The notes: generated by a model not told the origin, from the sequence alone. A stretch of DNA of 64,000 nt from Hydrogenophaga sp. NFH-34 (GCF_021401345.1 NZ_JACBGE010000003.1:1-64000); one strand, 5' to 3'. Shown: positions 44,395 through 54,168, numbered from the stretch's first letter. Program-made: numbers and translations.

Positions 44395-45824
44395 CGGGCG
44401 CCCCGCCCCGCCCCACCCCTCGCTGGCGCAGTTCGCTGCGCTGGCGCCTGCTGGCCGCGACGCTGGCAGCGCTCGCCGTGGCGCTCACGCTCGCCGGCCT
44501 GATGCTCGCCAGCCTGTTCCGCGAGCACGTGATGAGCCAGTTTGAAAACGCGCTGCGCCGGCAGCTCGATCAACTCACCGCCCAGCTGGAATTCGACGCC
44601 AGCGGCCAGCCCCAGATCGATACGCAGACGCTGACCGACCCCCGCTGGCAGCGGCCCTTCGGCGGGCTGTACTGGCAGATCGACCGCCTGGCACCCGCCG
44701 CCGATGGCATCCGGCCGGCCGTGCTGCGTTCGCGATCCTTGTGGGACACCACGCTGCAGATGCCGGACGACGCGGTCGCCGACGGCGTGGTGCATGTGCA
44801 CGAGGGACACGGTCCCCGCAGCGTTCCGGTGCTGATGCTGGAGCGTTCGCTGTCGGTGGCCGAGCAGCCAGGCACCCGCTGGCGGCTCGTGGTGGCATCA
44901 GAAACCCAGGAGGCACACGAGGCCGTGGCCCGCTTCAACAGCGTGCTGGCCGCCTCGCTCGGCCTGCTCGGGGCCCTGCTGGCCATCGCCGCCCTGGCCC
45001 AGGTGAGCATGGGCCTGGCCCCGCTGCGCGCCCTGCAGACCGCACTCAAACGCGTACGGGAAGGGCAGGACACCCGCCTGCACGGCGACTTTGCGGCCGA
45101 GATCCAGCCCCTGATCGACGACTTCAACGGCGTGCTGGACCGCAACGCCGAAATTGTGGCCAGGGCCCGCACCCAGGCCGGCAATCTGGCGCACGCGCTC
45201 AAAACGCCCTTGACCGTGCTGTCGCAGGCCGCCAGCCAGCAGGGCAACGAGGCCTCTGCTCCGCTGGCGCGGCTGGTGCAGGAGCAGACCGACACCGTGC
45301 GGCGCCAGGTCGACTGGCACCTCGCACGCGCCCGCGCAGCCGGCGCCCAGCGCCTGCCCGGCCTGCGCACCCCGCTGGCGCCCACCGTGGCGGGGCTCGT
45401 CCGGGTGATGCAGCGCGTGCATGCCGACCGGGACCTTTCCATCGACATGGTCGGTATTCCGCCCACCCTGAGCTTTGCCGGGGAAGAGCAGGACCTGCAG
45501 GAAATGCTGGGCAACCTGCTGGACAACGCCTGCAAATGGGCCCGGCACACCGTTCGCATCCAGGCACAGAAACACGCCCCCATGCCGGGTTCGAACGGCC
45601 CTGGCCTGCAACTGGAGGTGGTGGACGATGGTCCGGGGATTGCACCCGACGTCCGCCAGGCGGTACTGGCACGCGGTGCCCGTCTGGACGAGTCGATGGC
45701 CGGCTCCGGCCTGGGCCTGGCCATTGTCGACGAACTGGCCCGGCTTTACGGGGGCCGGCTGGCCCTGGAGACGGCGCCCGGCGGCGGCTTGCTGGCACGC
45801 CTGACGCTGCCTGCAGCCGCCTGA
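44391..45824 (+). CDS. PhoQ/QseC-type sensor histidine kinase
   Basis: A 477-aa protein. Two membrane helices (about 20-42 and 180-202) enclose a ~135-residue periplasmic sensor. HAMP follows, then the H-box NLAHALKTPLTVL (Ala-Leu-Lys variant seen in PhoQ-like kinases), the N-box LLDNACKWA, and G-boxes DDGPGI and GSGLGLAI. The signal is unknown. The coupled PepSY protein and the opposite heme operon suggest redox, metal or NO cues; that is inference. Confidence 0.92.
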   Translation: MTGAPPRPTPRWRSSLRWRLLAATLAALAVALTLAGLMLASLFREHVMSQFENALRRQLDQLTAQLEFDASGQPQIDTQTLTDPRWQRPFGGLYWQIDRLAPAADGIRPAVLRSRSLWDTTLQMPDDAVADGVVHVHEGHGPRSVPVLMLERSLSVAEQPGTRWRLVVASETQEAHEAVARFNSVLAASLGLLGALLAIAALAQVSMGLAPLRALQTALKRVREGQDTRLHGDFAAEIQPLIDDFNGVLDRNAEIVARARTQAGNLAHALKTPLTVLSQAASQQGNEASAPLARLVQEQTDTVRRQVDWHLARARAAGAQRLPGLRTPLAPTVAGLVRVMQRVHADRDLSIDMVGIPPTLSFAGEEQDLQEMLGNLLDNACKWARHTVRIQAQKHAPMPGSNGPGLQLEVVDDGPGIAPDVRQAVLARGARLDESMAGSGLGLAIVDELARLYGGRLALETAPGGGLLARLTLPAAA

Positions 45825-45827
45825 CCC

Positions 45828-46508
45828 TCAGGCGGCCGGCAAAGCGGCTGGCTCGGCCTGCTCGACACGGCGCCGGTACACCCGGATCGACCAGGAGTGC
45901 CCGCCATGATTCACAGCGCGCGACGCTTCCAGCAAGGCGTAGTGACCATCCAGCTCACGCCAGATCTTGCGCGACTTCAGCATGTCGAACATCGACACGA
46001 TGAACACACCGCCGGGCTTGAGAAAGGCCTCGTAGCGCTGCACCGCCTTCAACGGATCGGTCAGGTAGTAGAGCACCTCGTTGAAGATGATCACGTCGCT
46101 GGGTTCGGGCGGCTCAAAGACCTCGATATCGGCAGCCACAAAGCGGCTCTTGCCATCGGCCGGCATCTGCTGGGCCTTGCCGATGGCCTCGCTCGAAAGG
46201 TCGACCCCGTCGTAGCGGGCATAGGTATCGGGATTGAGGTGCAGCTTCAGAATGCCCTCTCCGCACCCCAGGTCCAGCACCGGCCCCCCCTGGGTGAAGC
46301 GATGGCTGAAGCTGACGATCGTTCCGTAGCGCGCCAGTTCGCTGGATCGGTACAGGTAGTTCCAGTGCCCCTGTCCGTAGGCCACATCCCAGTCCGTCAC
46401 GCTGTGGCGTTGTACCTCGTAGGGCAGGAGCGCCACCACCGATTCGGGCATGTAAGCGGCCAAGGTGCATTTGGCCAGTCGTTTCCAGCGCTTCAGAGCA
46501 ATCGACAT
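45828..46508 (-). CDS. NodS-like class I SAM methyltransferase
   Basis: A 226-aa soluble protein. The SAM-binding motif VLDLGCGEGILKLHL lies near 76-90, then YDGVDLSSEAIGKA, VAADIEVFEP, DVIIFNEVLYYL and LKPGGVFIVSMFD. This matches NodS/UbiE-type methyltransferases. The substrate is unknown. It is convergent with the kinase gene, 3 bp apart. Confidence 0.85.
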   Translation of the reverse strand: MSIALKRWKRLAKCTLAAYMPESVVALLPYEVQRHSVTDWDVAYGQGHWNYLYRSSELARYGTIVSFSHRFTQGGPVLDLGCGEGILKLHLNPDTYARYDGVDLSSEAIGKAQQMPADGKSRFVAADIEVFEPPEPSDVIIFNEVLYYLTDPLKAVQRYEAFLKPGGVFIVSMFDMLKSRKIWRELDGHYALLEASRAVNHGGHSWSIRVYRRRVEQAEPAALPAA

Positions 46509-46767
46509 TCCGTACCGTGTCAGCGTGTGTTGTTCACGGCTGCCGCCATGTGGCCGGCAACCCCCCGCCCTCCCTCCAGAGGCTGGCGTATTGTGGCACC
46601 ACGCTTACGGGCACTTAATTAAACACAACGGATTTGGCGGCGATGCAACGACCAGACTTGACAGGCTGACCCGGCACTCGGGTGCAAAAACGGGACAGTG
46701 CCCCGCTCCAGCCAGCCGTCCTCTTTGTGTTTTTTTGACCGGCCTGCAAAAGTCCCGAAAAACACGC

Positions 46768-46773
46768 TATAAT
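46768..46773 (+). promoter_or_regulatory. -10 promoter element of tRNA-Lys
   Basis: A perfect TATAAT ends 12 bp before the mature tRNA 5' end. The -35 region is weak: CTGCAA lies at the right spacing, and a better TTGACC at 46735 is too far away. GC-rich bases follow the -10, as in stringently controlled stable-RNA promoters. Confidence 0.7.
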
Positions 46774-46785
46774 TCAAGGCTCGAC

Positions 46786-46861
46786 GGGTTCTTAGCTCAG
46801 TTGGTAGAGCAGCGGACTCTTAATCCGTAGGTCGTAGGTTCGAATCCTACAGGACCCACCA
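46786..46861 (+). tRNA. tRNA-Lys (anticodon CTT)
   Basis: 76 nt including encoded CCA. The acceptor stem GGGTTCT pairs with AGGACCC. The D-arm region is TAGCTCAGTTGGTAGAGC, the anticodon loop CTCTTAA has CTT at 46819-46821, and the T-arm has GTTCGAATC. A hairpin terminator follows within 10 bp. Confidence 0.98.
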
Positions 46862-46867
46862 AAATGC

Positions 46868-46898
46868 AAGGCCTGCAGTCTCCGGACTGCAGGCCTTT
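46868..46898 (+). terminator. Rho-independent terminator after tRNA-Lys
   Basis: AAGGCCTGCAGTC and GACTGCAGGCCTT form a perfect 13-bp stem with a TCCG loop, followed by a short T stretch. It starts 7 bp after the tRNA and isolates it from the PBP gene downstream. Confidence 0.9.
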
Positions 46899-46994
46899 CG
46901 TCTATGGCGCTCGAGGGTCTTGGTTTACAGGCCGTTACAGACCGCCTGGCGCCACCGCCCACACGCTTCACACACGCACCGGACAATCCCGGCC

Positions 46995-49283
46995 ATGTCT
47001 TCCAAGCTCTCGCGACGCGCGCTGCTCGCCCTGCTACCAGCAGGCTGGGCTGCGGGCATGGCGCTGTCCCCGGCGCCTGCGCATGCGGCCCTGGTGGACC
47101 TGCCGCCGATCGACCGGATCGTCCACTACACCCCCAAGCTGCCCCTGCAAGTCCTCACCGCCGACGGTGAGGAAATCGCGCAGTTCGGCACCGAGCGCCG
47201 CATCTATGTTCCGCTGACCCGGATTCCCCAGCGCCTGCAGGACGCGGTCCTGGCGGTCGAGGACGCGCGCTTCCGCGAACACAGCGGGGTTGACCCGAAG
47301 GGCATTGCCCGGGCCGTGGTCGCCGCCCTGACCGGCGGGCGGCGCCAGGGCGCTTCGACGATCACCCAGCAGTTGGTGCGCACCATGCTGCTGACGCACG
47401 AATTCAGCATCGAGCGCAAGACCAAGGAAATCCTGCTGGCACTGCAGGTCGAGGACGAACTTTCCAAAGATCGCATCCTGGAGATCTATCTCAACGAGAT
47501 CTTCCTCGGACAGCGTGCCTACGGGTTTGCCGCTGCCGCACAAACCTATTTCGGCAAGTCGCTCGACCAGTTGTCGCTGGCCGAAACCGCCTTGCTCGCC
47601 GGTCTGCCGCAGAACCCCTACTACGCCAACCCGGTGGCCAACTTCGACCGCGCCGTGGCCCGTCAGCGCGTGGTGCTGCAACGCATGCGCACCGTCGGCG
47701 TCATCGACGACGCCCAACTGGCGGCCGCCAAAGCCGAAAAGCTGGTGATTCGCCCACGCAACCAGCGCAGTGTCGAGGCCCCTCACGTGGCAGAGATGGC
47801 GCGCCGCACGGTGGTCGAGCGCTTCGGCACGGAAGCCTATTCCAGCGGCATCCGCGTCTACACCGCCTTGCGCGCCGAGGATCAGCGCGCCGCGCATGCG
47901 GCGGTACAGCGTGGCGTCCTGGCCCAGGATCGCCGGGCACCCTGGCGCGGCCCCGAGGCACAGGAAACCCTGGCGGCTGGCGGCGGTGCCGAACTGGAGC
48001 GCGCGGCGGCCGAGGCGCTCAAGGATCACCGCGACGACGAAGTGCTGCGCGTGGCCATCGTGCTCTCGGCATCGACCCGCGAGGCCCGGGTGCAACTGGC
48101 CACCGGCGAGCAACTGCGCATCACCGGCGAAGGCTTGCGCGCCGCCCAGGCCGGGCTCGCAGCCAAGGCCAAGGAGGCCTTGCGCATCCGCCGGGGCTCG
48201 GTGGTGCGGGTCGTGCAGGAGGGCAAGACCTGGCGCCTGACGCAATGGCCTGAAGCCGAAGCGGCCCTGGTCGCGATGGACACCCGCACCGGCCGCGTGC
48301 GCGCCCTGGTCGGCGGATTCGACTTCAGCCGCCAGCCCTTCAACCACGCGACCCAGAGCTGGCGCCAGCCAGGCTCGGCCTTCAAACCCCTCCTGTACTC
48401 GGCGGCACTGGAAGAGCGCGTCATGCCCGCCACCCTGGTCGACGACCTGCCCTTCACCGCGGCGAACGGCTGGAGCCCGAACAATTCCGGAGGCACCATG
48501 GCAGGCGGTCCGATCTCGGTGCGCGAGGCACTGGCCCGCTCCAGCAACCTGGTGAGCGTGCGCGTGCTGCAGCACACCGGCACGCACCGAGCGCGCGATT
48601 GGGTCACCCGCTTTGGCATCGATGCCTCGCGCCAGCCGGACAACCTCACGCTGGCCCTGGGCACCGGCCTCGTGACGCCGATGCAGCTGACGCGCGCCTA
48701 TGCCACGTTCGCCAACGGGGGCTGGCTGGTCGACCCCGTGGTGGTGGAAAAAATCACCGACGCCCAGGGCAAGGTGCTGTTCGAAGCACCGCCGCCGCCC
48801 GCCCTCAACGAGGAGACCCGCGCGATACCGGCCCGCAACGCCTTTGTCATGAACAGCCTGCTGGCCGATGTGACCCGTGTCGGCACCGCCGCGCGCGTCC
48901 AGGCCACCCTGCAACGGCCGGACCTGCACGGCAAGACCGGCACCACCAACGATGTGGTCGATGCCTGGTTCGCCGGCTACCAGCCGTCGCTCGCCACCGT
49001 GGTCTGGATGGGCTACGACAAACCGCGCAGCCTGGGCGATCACGAATCCGGTGGCCGTCTGGCGATGCCGATCTGGCTCGACTACATGGGCACCGCACTG
49101 AAGGGCGTTCCGGTGGTCCCGGAGCCCGCCCCGCCGGCCGGGGTGGTCCGGTCCGAAACCGACTGGCTCTATGCCGAATGGCAACAAGGCGGTGCGGTGG
49201 CCGACATCACCGATGCCGGAGGCACCCAGTACGCAGGGCCGCCGACGCTGCTGGAACACCTGAAAGACTGGTTCCGGCCCTGA
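46995..49283 (+). CDS. PBP1A-family bifunctional peptidoglycan synthase with Tat-like signal
   Basis: A 762-aa class A penicillin-binding protein. The GT51 glycosyltransferase at about 60-230 has VEDARFREHSGVD (catalytic Glu), GASTITQQLVR, RKTKEILLAL and KDRILEIYLNEIFLG. The transpeptidase has the SxxK active site in PGSAFKP near 460, SSN near 515 and GKTGTTNDVVD near 650. The N-terminus LSRRALLALLPAGWAAGMAL ending AHA looks like a twin-arginine or cleavable signal, not the usual uncleaved anchor. It is shorter than E. coli MrcA and is a stand-alone gene closed by a terminator. Confidence 0.9.
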   Translation: MSSKLSRRALLALLPAGWAAGMALSPAPAHAALVDLPPIDRIVHYTPKLPLQVLTADGEEIAQFGTERRIYVPLTRIPQRLQDAVLAVEDARFREHSGVDPKGIARAVVAALTGGRRQGASTITQQLVRTMLLTHEFSIERKTKEILLALQVEDELSKDRILEIYLNEIFLGQRAYGFAAAAQTYFGKSLDQLSLAETALLAGLPQNPYYANPVANFDRAVARQRVVLQRMRTVGVIDDAQLAAAKAEKLVIRPRNQRSVEAPHVAEMARRTVVERFGTEAYSSGIRVYTALRAEDQRAAHAAVQRGVLAQDRRAPWRGPEAQETLAAGGGAELERAAAEALKDHRDDEVLRVAIVLSASTREARVQLATGEQLRITGEGLRAAQAGLAAKAKEALRIRRGSVVRVVQEGKTWRLTQWPEAEAALVAMDTRTGRVRALVGGFDFSRQPFNHATQSWRQPGSAFKPLLYSAALEERVMPATLVDDLPFTAANGWSPNNSGGTMAGGPISVREALARSSNLVSVRVLQHTGTHRARDWVTRFGIDASRQPDNLTLALGTGLVTPMQLTRAYATFANGGWLVDPVVVEKITDAQGKVLFEAPPPPALNEETRAIPARNAFVMNSLLADVTRVGTAARVQATLQRPDLHGKTGTTNDVVDAWFAGYQPSLATVVWMGYDKPRSLGDHESGGRLAMPIWLDYMGTALKGVPVVPEPAPPAGVVRSETDWLYAEWQQGGAVADITDAGGTQYAGPPTLLEHLKDWFRP

Positions 49284-49286
49284 CAA

Positions 49287-49313
49287 AAAAAGCCGACCTC
49301 AGGTCGGCTTTTT
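49287..49313. terminator. Bidirectional rho-independent terminator
   Basis: AAAAAGCCGACC (49287-49298) and GGTCGGCTTTTT (49302-49313) form a perfect 12-bp stem with a TCA loop, with T-runs on both strands. It serves the PBP gene on the plus strand and the oxidoreductase gene on the minus strand (stop at 49346). Confidence 0.92.
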
Positions 49314-49345
49314 GGGTGTGATTGCCAGTCGTCCGGTCGCGCTTC

Positions 49346-50326
49346 TCACGCCCCGCAGATCCGGGCCTTGGCTTCGGCATATTCGCGCCGGAAGCGTGCC
49401 ACCAGATCCCCCGCAGGGACCACCTCGCGAATCGCGCCGATGCCCTGGCCACAACCCCAGATGTCGCGCCAGGCCTTGGCCGAATTGGAGCCTTCGCCGG
49501 TGGCGAAATTCATCTTGCTCGGGTCGCTTTCAGGCAGGTTTTCAGGGTCCATGCCGGCATTGCGGATGCTGCCCTTGAGGTAGTTGCCATGCACGCCGGT
49601 GTAGAAGTTGCTGTAGACGATGTCGTCCGAGTTGCACTCGGTGATCATCTGTTTGTAGCCATCCACGGCACGCGCCTCGTCGGTGGCGATGAAGGCCGAA
49701 CCGATGTAGGCAAAGTCGGCACCCATGGCCTGCGCCGCCAGAATGGCACCGCCCGATGCGATGGAGCCCGACAGCGCCACGGGCCCATCAAACCACTCGC
49801 GTATCTCCTGGATCATGGCGAACGGGCTCTTGACGCTGGCGTGCCCTCCCGCGCCTGCAGCCACCGGAATCAGGCCGTCCGCGCCCTTCTCGATCGCCTT
49901 GTGCGCGAACACGTTGTTGATCACGTCGTGCATGACCACGCCACCCCAGGCGTGTACAGCCTGGTTCACGTCTTCTCGCGCCCCCAGACTGGTGATGATC
50001 ACCGGCACCTTGTACTTGGCGCACAGTTCCATGTCGTGGTCCAGGCGATCGTTGCTCTTGTGCACGATCTGGTTGATCGCGAACGGGGCCGCCTTGTTGT
50101 CGGGGTTCGCCTTGTCGTGCGCCGCCAGCGCTTCGGTGATCTCGGCCAGCCACTCGTCCAGCTGCGAGGCGGGGCGCGCATTGAGCGCGGGCATGGAGCC
50201 GACCACCCCGGCCTTGCACTGGGCAATGACCAGCTTGGGGTTGCTGATGATGAACAGCGGCGAGCCGATCACCGGGAACGGCAGGTTCTGCAGCACCGGG
50301 GGCAGGTAGCGTTGGCGGGGGGTCAT
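49346..50326 (-). CDS. Nitronate monooxygenase / NAD(P)H-dependent flavin oxidoreductase
   Basis: A 326-aa FMN enzyme of the 2-nitropropane dioxygenase family. The TIM-barrel landmarks are FPVIGSPLFIISNPKLVIAQCKAGVVGSMPALNARP, VPVIITSLGA, DGLIPVAAGAGGH, PVALSGSIASGGAI and GADFAYIGSAFIATDE. Such enzymes oxidise nitronates or reduce quinones and enoyl-type substrates. The physiological substrate here is unknown; fatty-acid-linked genes lie upstream. The start at MTPRQRYL follows a CCAGGAGA ribosome site. Confidence 0.88.
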   Translation of the reverse strand: MTPRQRYLPPVLQNLPFPVIGSPLFIISNPKLVIAQCKAGVVGSMPALNARPASQLDEWLAEITEALAAHDKANPDNKAAPFAINQIVHKSNDRLDHDMELCAKYKVPVIITSLGAREDVNQAVHAWGGVVMHDVINNVFAHKAIEKGADGLIPVAAGAGGHASVKSPFAMIQEIREWFDGPVALSGSIASGGAILAAQAMGADFAYIGSAFIATDEARAVDGYKQMITECNSDDIVYSNFYTGVHGNYLKGSIRNAGMDPENLPESDPSKMNFATGEGSNSAKAWRDIWGCGQGIGAIREVVPAGDLVARFRREYAEAKARICGA

Positions 50327-50428
50327 GTCGTCTCCTGGATTGAAAGTTGCCATCGATTCTGGGCGAGCGCCACCCGCCGGCCTGTCGATGCGGGGACAGG
50401 CCGGTGGTGACAGAGCACAAGCAAAAAC

Positions 50429-52219
50429 TTAGAAGGCTTCGGCCGGCAAAGCGGTCGCGGCGTCAGCGCCTTCGACCACCGCGTCGCGCACACCCGGGGC
50501 GCGGCTGAGAATGTGGTCGGCATAAAACCGGGCGGTGATCACCTTGGCCTGCATGAAGCCGGCATCGTTGCCGGCTGCCGCCTGGGCTTGCGCCACCAGC
50601 AGCGCGCGCGCCAGTTGCCAGCCGGCCATGAGGTTGCCGGCCAGCAGCAGGTAAGGCACGCTGCCGGCAAAGGCGGCGTTGGGGTTGGCCTTGGTGTTGG
50701 CGGCGATGAAGTCCACCACATCGATGAACGCGAGCCGCGCGGCTTTCAGGCGCTTGGCCACGGCCAGCGCATCGGCGCTACCGTCCGCGGCCAGCTCGGC
50801 TTCGGTCTTTTCGATCTGTGCCGCAATGGCCTTGGCGGTGGCACCACCGTCGCGTGCGGTCTTGCGGCCCACCAGGTCGTTGGCCTGGATGGCGGTCGTG
50901 CCTTCGTAGATGGTCAGAATCTTGGCGTCGCGGTAATACTGCGCGGCGCCCGTCTCTTCGATGAAGCCCATGCCGCCGTGCACCTGCACCCCCAGGCTGG
51001 TGACCTCCAGGCTCATCTCGGTGCTGTAGCCCTTGACCAGCGGCACCAGGAATTCGTAGAAGGTGGCGTTCTGTTTGCGCACCTCGACGTCCGGGTGGTG
51101 GTGCGCCGCGTCGTAGGCCGCTGCGGCCACACTGGCCATCGCACGGCAACCTTCGGTGGCGGCGCGCATGGTCATGAGCATGCGTTTGACGTCCGCATGG
51201 TGGATGATGGGCGCGGCGGTGGTGAAGCTGCCGTCGACCGGGCGGCTCTGCACGCGATCCTTGGCATAGCCGACGGCCTTCTGGTAGGCACGCTCGGAGA
51301 TCGCGATGCCCTGCACACCCACCGCGTAGCGAGCCGCGTTCATCATGATGAACATGTATTCGAGGCCACGGTTCTCTTCGCCAACCAGATAGCCGACAGC
51401 GCCGCCGTGGTCGCCGTACTGCAGCACCGCGGTGGGCGAGGCCTTGATGCCCATCTTGTGCTCGATCGACACGCAATGCACATCGTTGCGTGCGCCCAGC
51501 GAGCCGTCGGCGTTGACCATGAACTTGGGCACTACGAACAGGCTGATGCCCTTCACGCCCTCCGGCGCACCCTGCACCCGGGCCAGCACCAGATGGACGA
51601 TGTTGTCGGCCATGTCGTGCTCACCGTAGGTGATGAAGATCTTGGTGCCGAAAATCTTGTAGGTGCCATCGGGCAGCGGCTCGGCGCGCGTGCGCACCGC
51701 CGCCAGGTCCGAACCGGCCTGCGGCTCGGTCAGGTTCATGGTGCCGGTCCACTCGCCGCTGATCAGCTTTTCCAGGTAGGTCGCCTTGAGGTCGTCGCTG
51801 GCAGCGGTGAGCAAGGCCTCGATGGCCCCATCGGTCAGCAGCGGACACAGCGCGAAACTCATGTTGGCGCTGTTGAGGATCTCGCCACAAGCCGCACCGA
51901 TGGTCTTGGGCAACCCCTGGCCGCCAAAATCCACCGGATGCTGCAGCCCCTGCCAGCCACCCTCGGCGTACTGCTTGTAGGCCGCCTTGAAACCGGGCGT
52001 CGTCGTGACCTGGCCGTCTTTCCAGAACGACGGGTTCTTGTCGCCTTCGAAGTTCAGCGGCGCAATCACCCCTTCATTGAGCTTGGCGCACTCCTCCAGC
52101 ACCGCCTGGGCAGTCTCCAGGCCGGCCTCCTCGAAGCCCGGCAACTGCGCGACCTGGTCGATGCGGGCCAGATGCTGAATGTTGAACAGCATGTCTTTGA
52201 GGGGGGCGACGTAGCTCAT
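50429..52219 (-). CDS. Acyl-CoA dehydrogenase, long form with C-terminal extension
   Basis: A 596-aa FAD enzyme. Beyond the ordinary ~380-aa core it has an N-terminal extension (LKDMLFNIQHL) and a C-terminal extra domain, as in FadE/DmdC-like dehydrogenases. The core shows NLTEPQAGSDLAAVRTRAEP, KIFITYGEHDMADNIVHLVLAR and VHGGMGFIEETGAAQYYRDAKILTIYEGTTAIQANDL with the Glu region. It introduces a double bond into acyl-CoA and hands electrons to ETF, encoded just upstream. The start has a CCAGGAGA ribosome site. Confidence 0.93.
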   Translation of the reverse strand: MSYVAPLKDMLFNIQHLARIDQVAQLPGFEEAGLETAQAVLEECAKLNEGVIAPLNFEGDKNPSFWKDGQVTTTPGFKAAYKQYAEGGWQGLQHPVDFGGQGLPKTIGAACGEILNSANMSFALCPLLTDGAIEALLTAASDDLKATYLEKLISGEWTGTMNLTEPQAGSDLAAVRTRAEPLPDGTYKIFGTKIFITYGEHDMADNIVHLVLARVQGAPEGVKGISLFVVPKFMVNADGSLGARNDVHCVSIEHKMGIKASPTAVLQYGDHGGAVGYLVGEENRGLEYMFIMMNAARYAVGVQGIAISERAYQKAVGYAKDRVQSRPVDGSFTTAAPIIHHADVKRMLMTMRAATEGCRAMASVAAAAYDAAHHHPDVEVRKQNATFYEFLVPLVKGYSTEMSLEVTSLGVQVHGGMGFIEETGAAQYYRDAKILTIYEGTTAIQANDLVGRKTARDGGATAKAIAAQIEKTEAELAADGSADALAVAKRLKAARLAFIDVVDFIAANTKANPNAAFAGSVPYLLLAGNLMAGWQLARALLVAQAQAAAGNDAGFMQAKVITARFYADHILSRAPGVRDAVVEGADAATALPAEAF

Positions 52220-52232
52220 GAGGTCTCCTGGA

Positions 52233-52305
52233 ACACCCCCGCGCCGCTTGCGCGTCACCCCCTCTAGGGGGCACAGCCAACGGCCCGGCAAAGCCGGTTC
52301 CGTGG
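52233..52305. repeat. Intergenic palindromic element, copy 2
   Basis: It has CCCCCTCTAGGGGG, then GGCCCGGCAAAGCCGGTTCC, nearly identical to copy 1 after zwf. It lies between the etfA stop and the acyl-CoA dehydrogenase start and may form two hairpins in that mRNA. Confidence 0.8.
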
Positions 52306-52355
52306 CTGTCGCTGGATCGGGGCCTTGGCTCCAGCGTTGTGGTTGAAGGGAATGC

Positions 52356-53285
52356 TTAGAGTTTGGAGACCAATTCCGGCACAGCGGAGAACAGGTCTGC
52401 CTCCAGGCCGTAGTCGGCGACGCTGAAGATCGGGGCTTCGGGGTCCTTGTTGATCGCCACGATCACCTTCGAATCCTTCATCCCGGCCAGATGCTGGATC
52501 GCCCCAGAGATGCCCGCGGCGATGTACAACTGCGGCGCCACGATCTTGCCCGTCTGGCCCACCTGCAGATCGTTGGGCGCGTAGCCCGCGTCCACCGCCG
52601 CACGGCTGGCACCGATGGCCGCGCCCAGCTTGTCGGCCAGCGGCGTCATCACTTCCTGGAACTTCTCGCTGCTGCCCAGGGCCCGGCCACCGCTGACGAT
52701 GATCTTGGCCGCCGTCAGCTCGGGCCGGTCGCTCTTGGCGATCTCGCTGCCCACGTAGCTGCTCTTGCCGTTGCCGGCTGCGGCCGCGACGGTTTCCACC
52801 GCCGCACTGCCACCCTGGCCCGCGGCGTCAAAGCCGGTGGTGCGCACGGTGATGACCTTGGTGGCGTCGCTGCTTTGCACGGTGGCGATGGCGTTGCCGG
52901 CGTAGATCGGGCGCTCGAAGGTATCGGCGCTGATGACTTTGGTGATGTCGCTGATCTGGGCGACGTCGAGCTTGGCGGCCACGCGCGGGGCCACGTTCTT
53001 GCCACCGGCGGTGGCCGGGAACAGGATGTGGCTGTAGTTACCGGCGATGGCCAGCACCTGGGCGGCGACGTTCTCGGCCAGGCCGTGGGCGAAGCCTTCA
53101 CCGTCGGCGTGGATGACTTTGGCGACACCGGCGATCTGGGCCGCTTGTGCTGCGGCAGCACCGGCGTTGGCGCCGGCCACCAGCACGTGCACCTCAGCGC
53201 CACAGGCCGCGGCGGCGGTGACGGTGTTGAGCGTGGCGCCCTTGATCGTTTGGTTGTCGTGTTCGGCAATGACGAGTGCGGTCAT
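52356..53285 (-). CDS. etfA: Electron transfer flavoprotein alpha subunit
   Basis: A 309-aa protein; the alpha subunit carries FAD. The C-terminal FAD-binding domain has [60 protein letters not shown] and [27 protein letters not shown], the family signature. With EtfB it accepts electrons from acyl-CoA dehydrogenases and passes them to ETF-quinone oxidoreductase. It lies between etfB and the acyl-CoA dehydrogenase, same strand. Confidence 0.96.
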   Translation of the reverse strand: MTALVIAEHDNQTIKGATLNTVTAAAACGAEVHVLVAGANAGAAAAQAAQIAGVAKVIHADGEGFAHGLAENVAAQVLAIAGNYSHILFPATAGGKNVAPRVAAKLDVAQISDITKVISADTFERPIYAGNAIATVQSSDATKVITVRTTGFDAAGQGGSAAVETVAAAAGNGKSSYVGSEIAKSDRPELTAAKIIVSGGRALGSSEKFQEVMTPLADKLGAAIGASRAAVDAGYAPNDLQVGQTGKIVAPQLYIAAGISGAIQHLAGMKDSKVIVAINKDPEAPIFSVADYGLEADLFSAVPELVSKL

Positions 53286-53340
53286 GACGTGAATTCCTTG
53301 AAATCAGATACGGATCGAGCAAAAGGTCTTTGACGAGGCG

Positions 53341-53412
53341 CCCGTGGAGCCGGCTTCGCCGGGTCACCAGGCGCGCCCCCTGGGGGGTGACGCCGCAGGC
53401 GGCGCGGGGGGG
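53341..53412. repeat. Intergenic palindromic element, copy 3 (inverted)
   Basis: The reverse complement reads like copies 1 and 2: CCCCCCAGGGGG, then CCCGGCGAAGCCGG and CTCC. It lies between etfB and etfA, immediately after the etfB stop codon. Confidence 0.75.
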
Positions 53413-54168
53413 TCAGATCACTTTCGCTTCGTTCTTGAGCTTGTCCACCAGCGTGGCGACATCGGGCACCTTGATGCCGGCGCCGCGCTTCGGGGGTTCG
53501 GTCACCTTCAAGGTCTTCAGGCGCGGAGCAACGTCCACCCCCAGGTCTTCGGGTTTGACCGTCTCCAGGGGCTTCTTCTTGGCCTTCATGATGTTGGGCA
53601 GCGTCACGTAGCGCGGCTCGTTCAGGCGCAGGTCGGTGGTCACCACCGCCGGCAGCGTGATTTCCAGGGTTTCCAGGCCGCCGTCGATTTCGCGCGTGAC
53701 CTGGGCTTTGTCGCCAGCGACTTCGACCTTGGAGGCGAAGGTAGCCTGGGGCAGGTCCGCCAGCGCCGCCAGCATCTGGCCGGTCTGGTTGGCGTCGTCG
53801 TCAATGGCTTGCTTGCCCAGGATCACCAGGCCGGGCTGTTCCTTGTCGACCAGGGCCTTGAGCAGCTTGGCCACCGCCAGGGGTTGCAGGTCAAGCTCGG
53901 CCGGGGTCTCGACCAGAATCGCGCGGTCGGCACCGATGGCCATGGCCGTGCGCAGCGTCTCCTGGCACTGGGCCACGCCGCAGGAGACGGCGATCACTTC
54001 CGTGGCCACGCCTTTTTCTTTCAGGCGCACCGCCTCTTCCACCGCGATCTCGTCGAACGGGTTCATGCTCATCTTCACGTTGGCGATGTCCACGCCGCTG
54101 CCGTCACTCTTGACGCGCACTTTCACGTTGTAGTCCACCACGCGTTTGACGGGGACGATGACCTTCAT
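53413..54168 (-). CDS. etfB: Electron transfer flavoprotein beta subunit
   Basis: A 251-aa protein with the AMP-binding beta-subunit fold. [20 protein letters not shown] at the start and [21 protein letters not shown] are typical. [28 protein letters not shown] and [28 protein letters not shown] are the ETF-beta signature. It is first gene of the minus-strand series etfB-etfA-acyl-CoA dehydrogenase. Confidence 0.96.
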   Translation of the reverse strand: MKVIVPVKRVVDYNVKVRVKSDGSGVDIANVKMSMNPFDEIAVEEAVRLKEKGVATEVIAVSCGVAQCQETLRTAMAIGADRAILVETPAELDLQPLAVAKLLKALVDKEQPGLVILGKQAIDDDANQTGQMLAALADLPQATFASKVEVAGDKAQVTREIDGGLETLEITLPAVVTTDLRLNEPRYVTLPNIMKAKKKPLETVKPEDLGVDVAPRLKTLKVTEPPKRGAGIKVPDVATLVDKLKNEAKVI

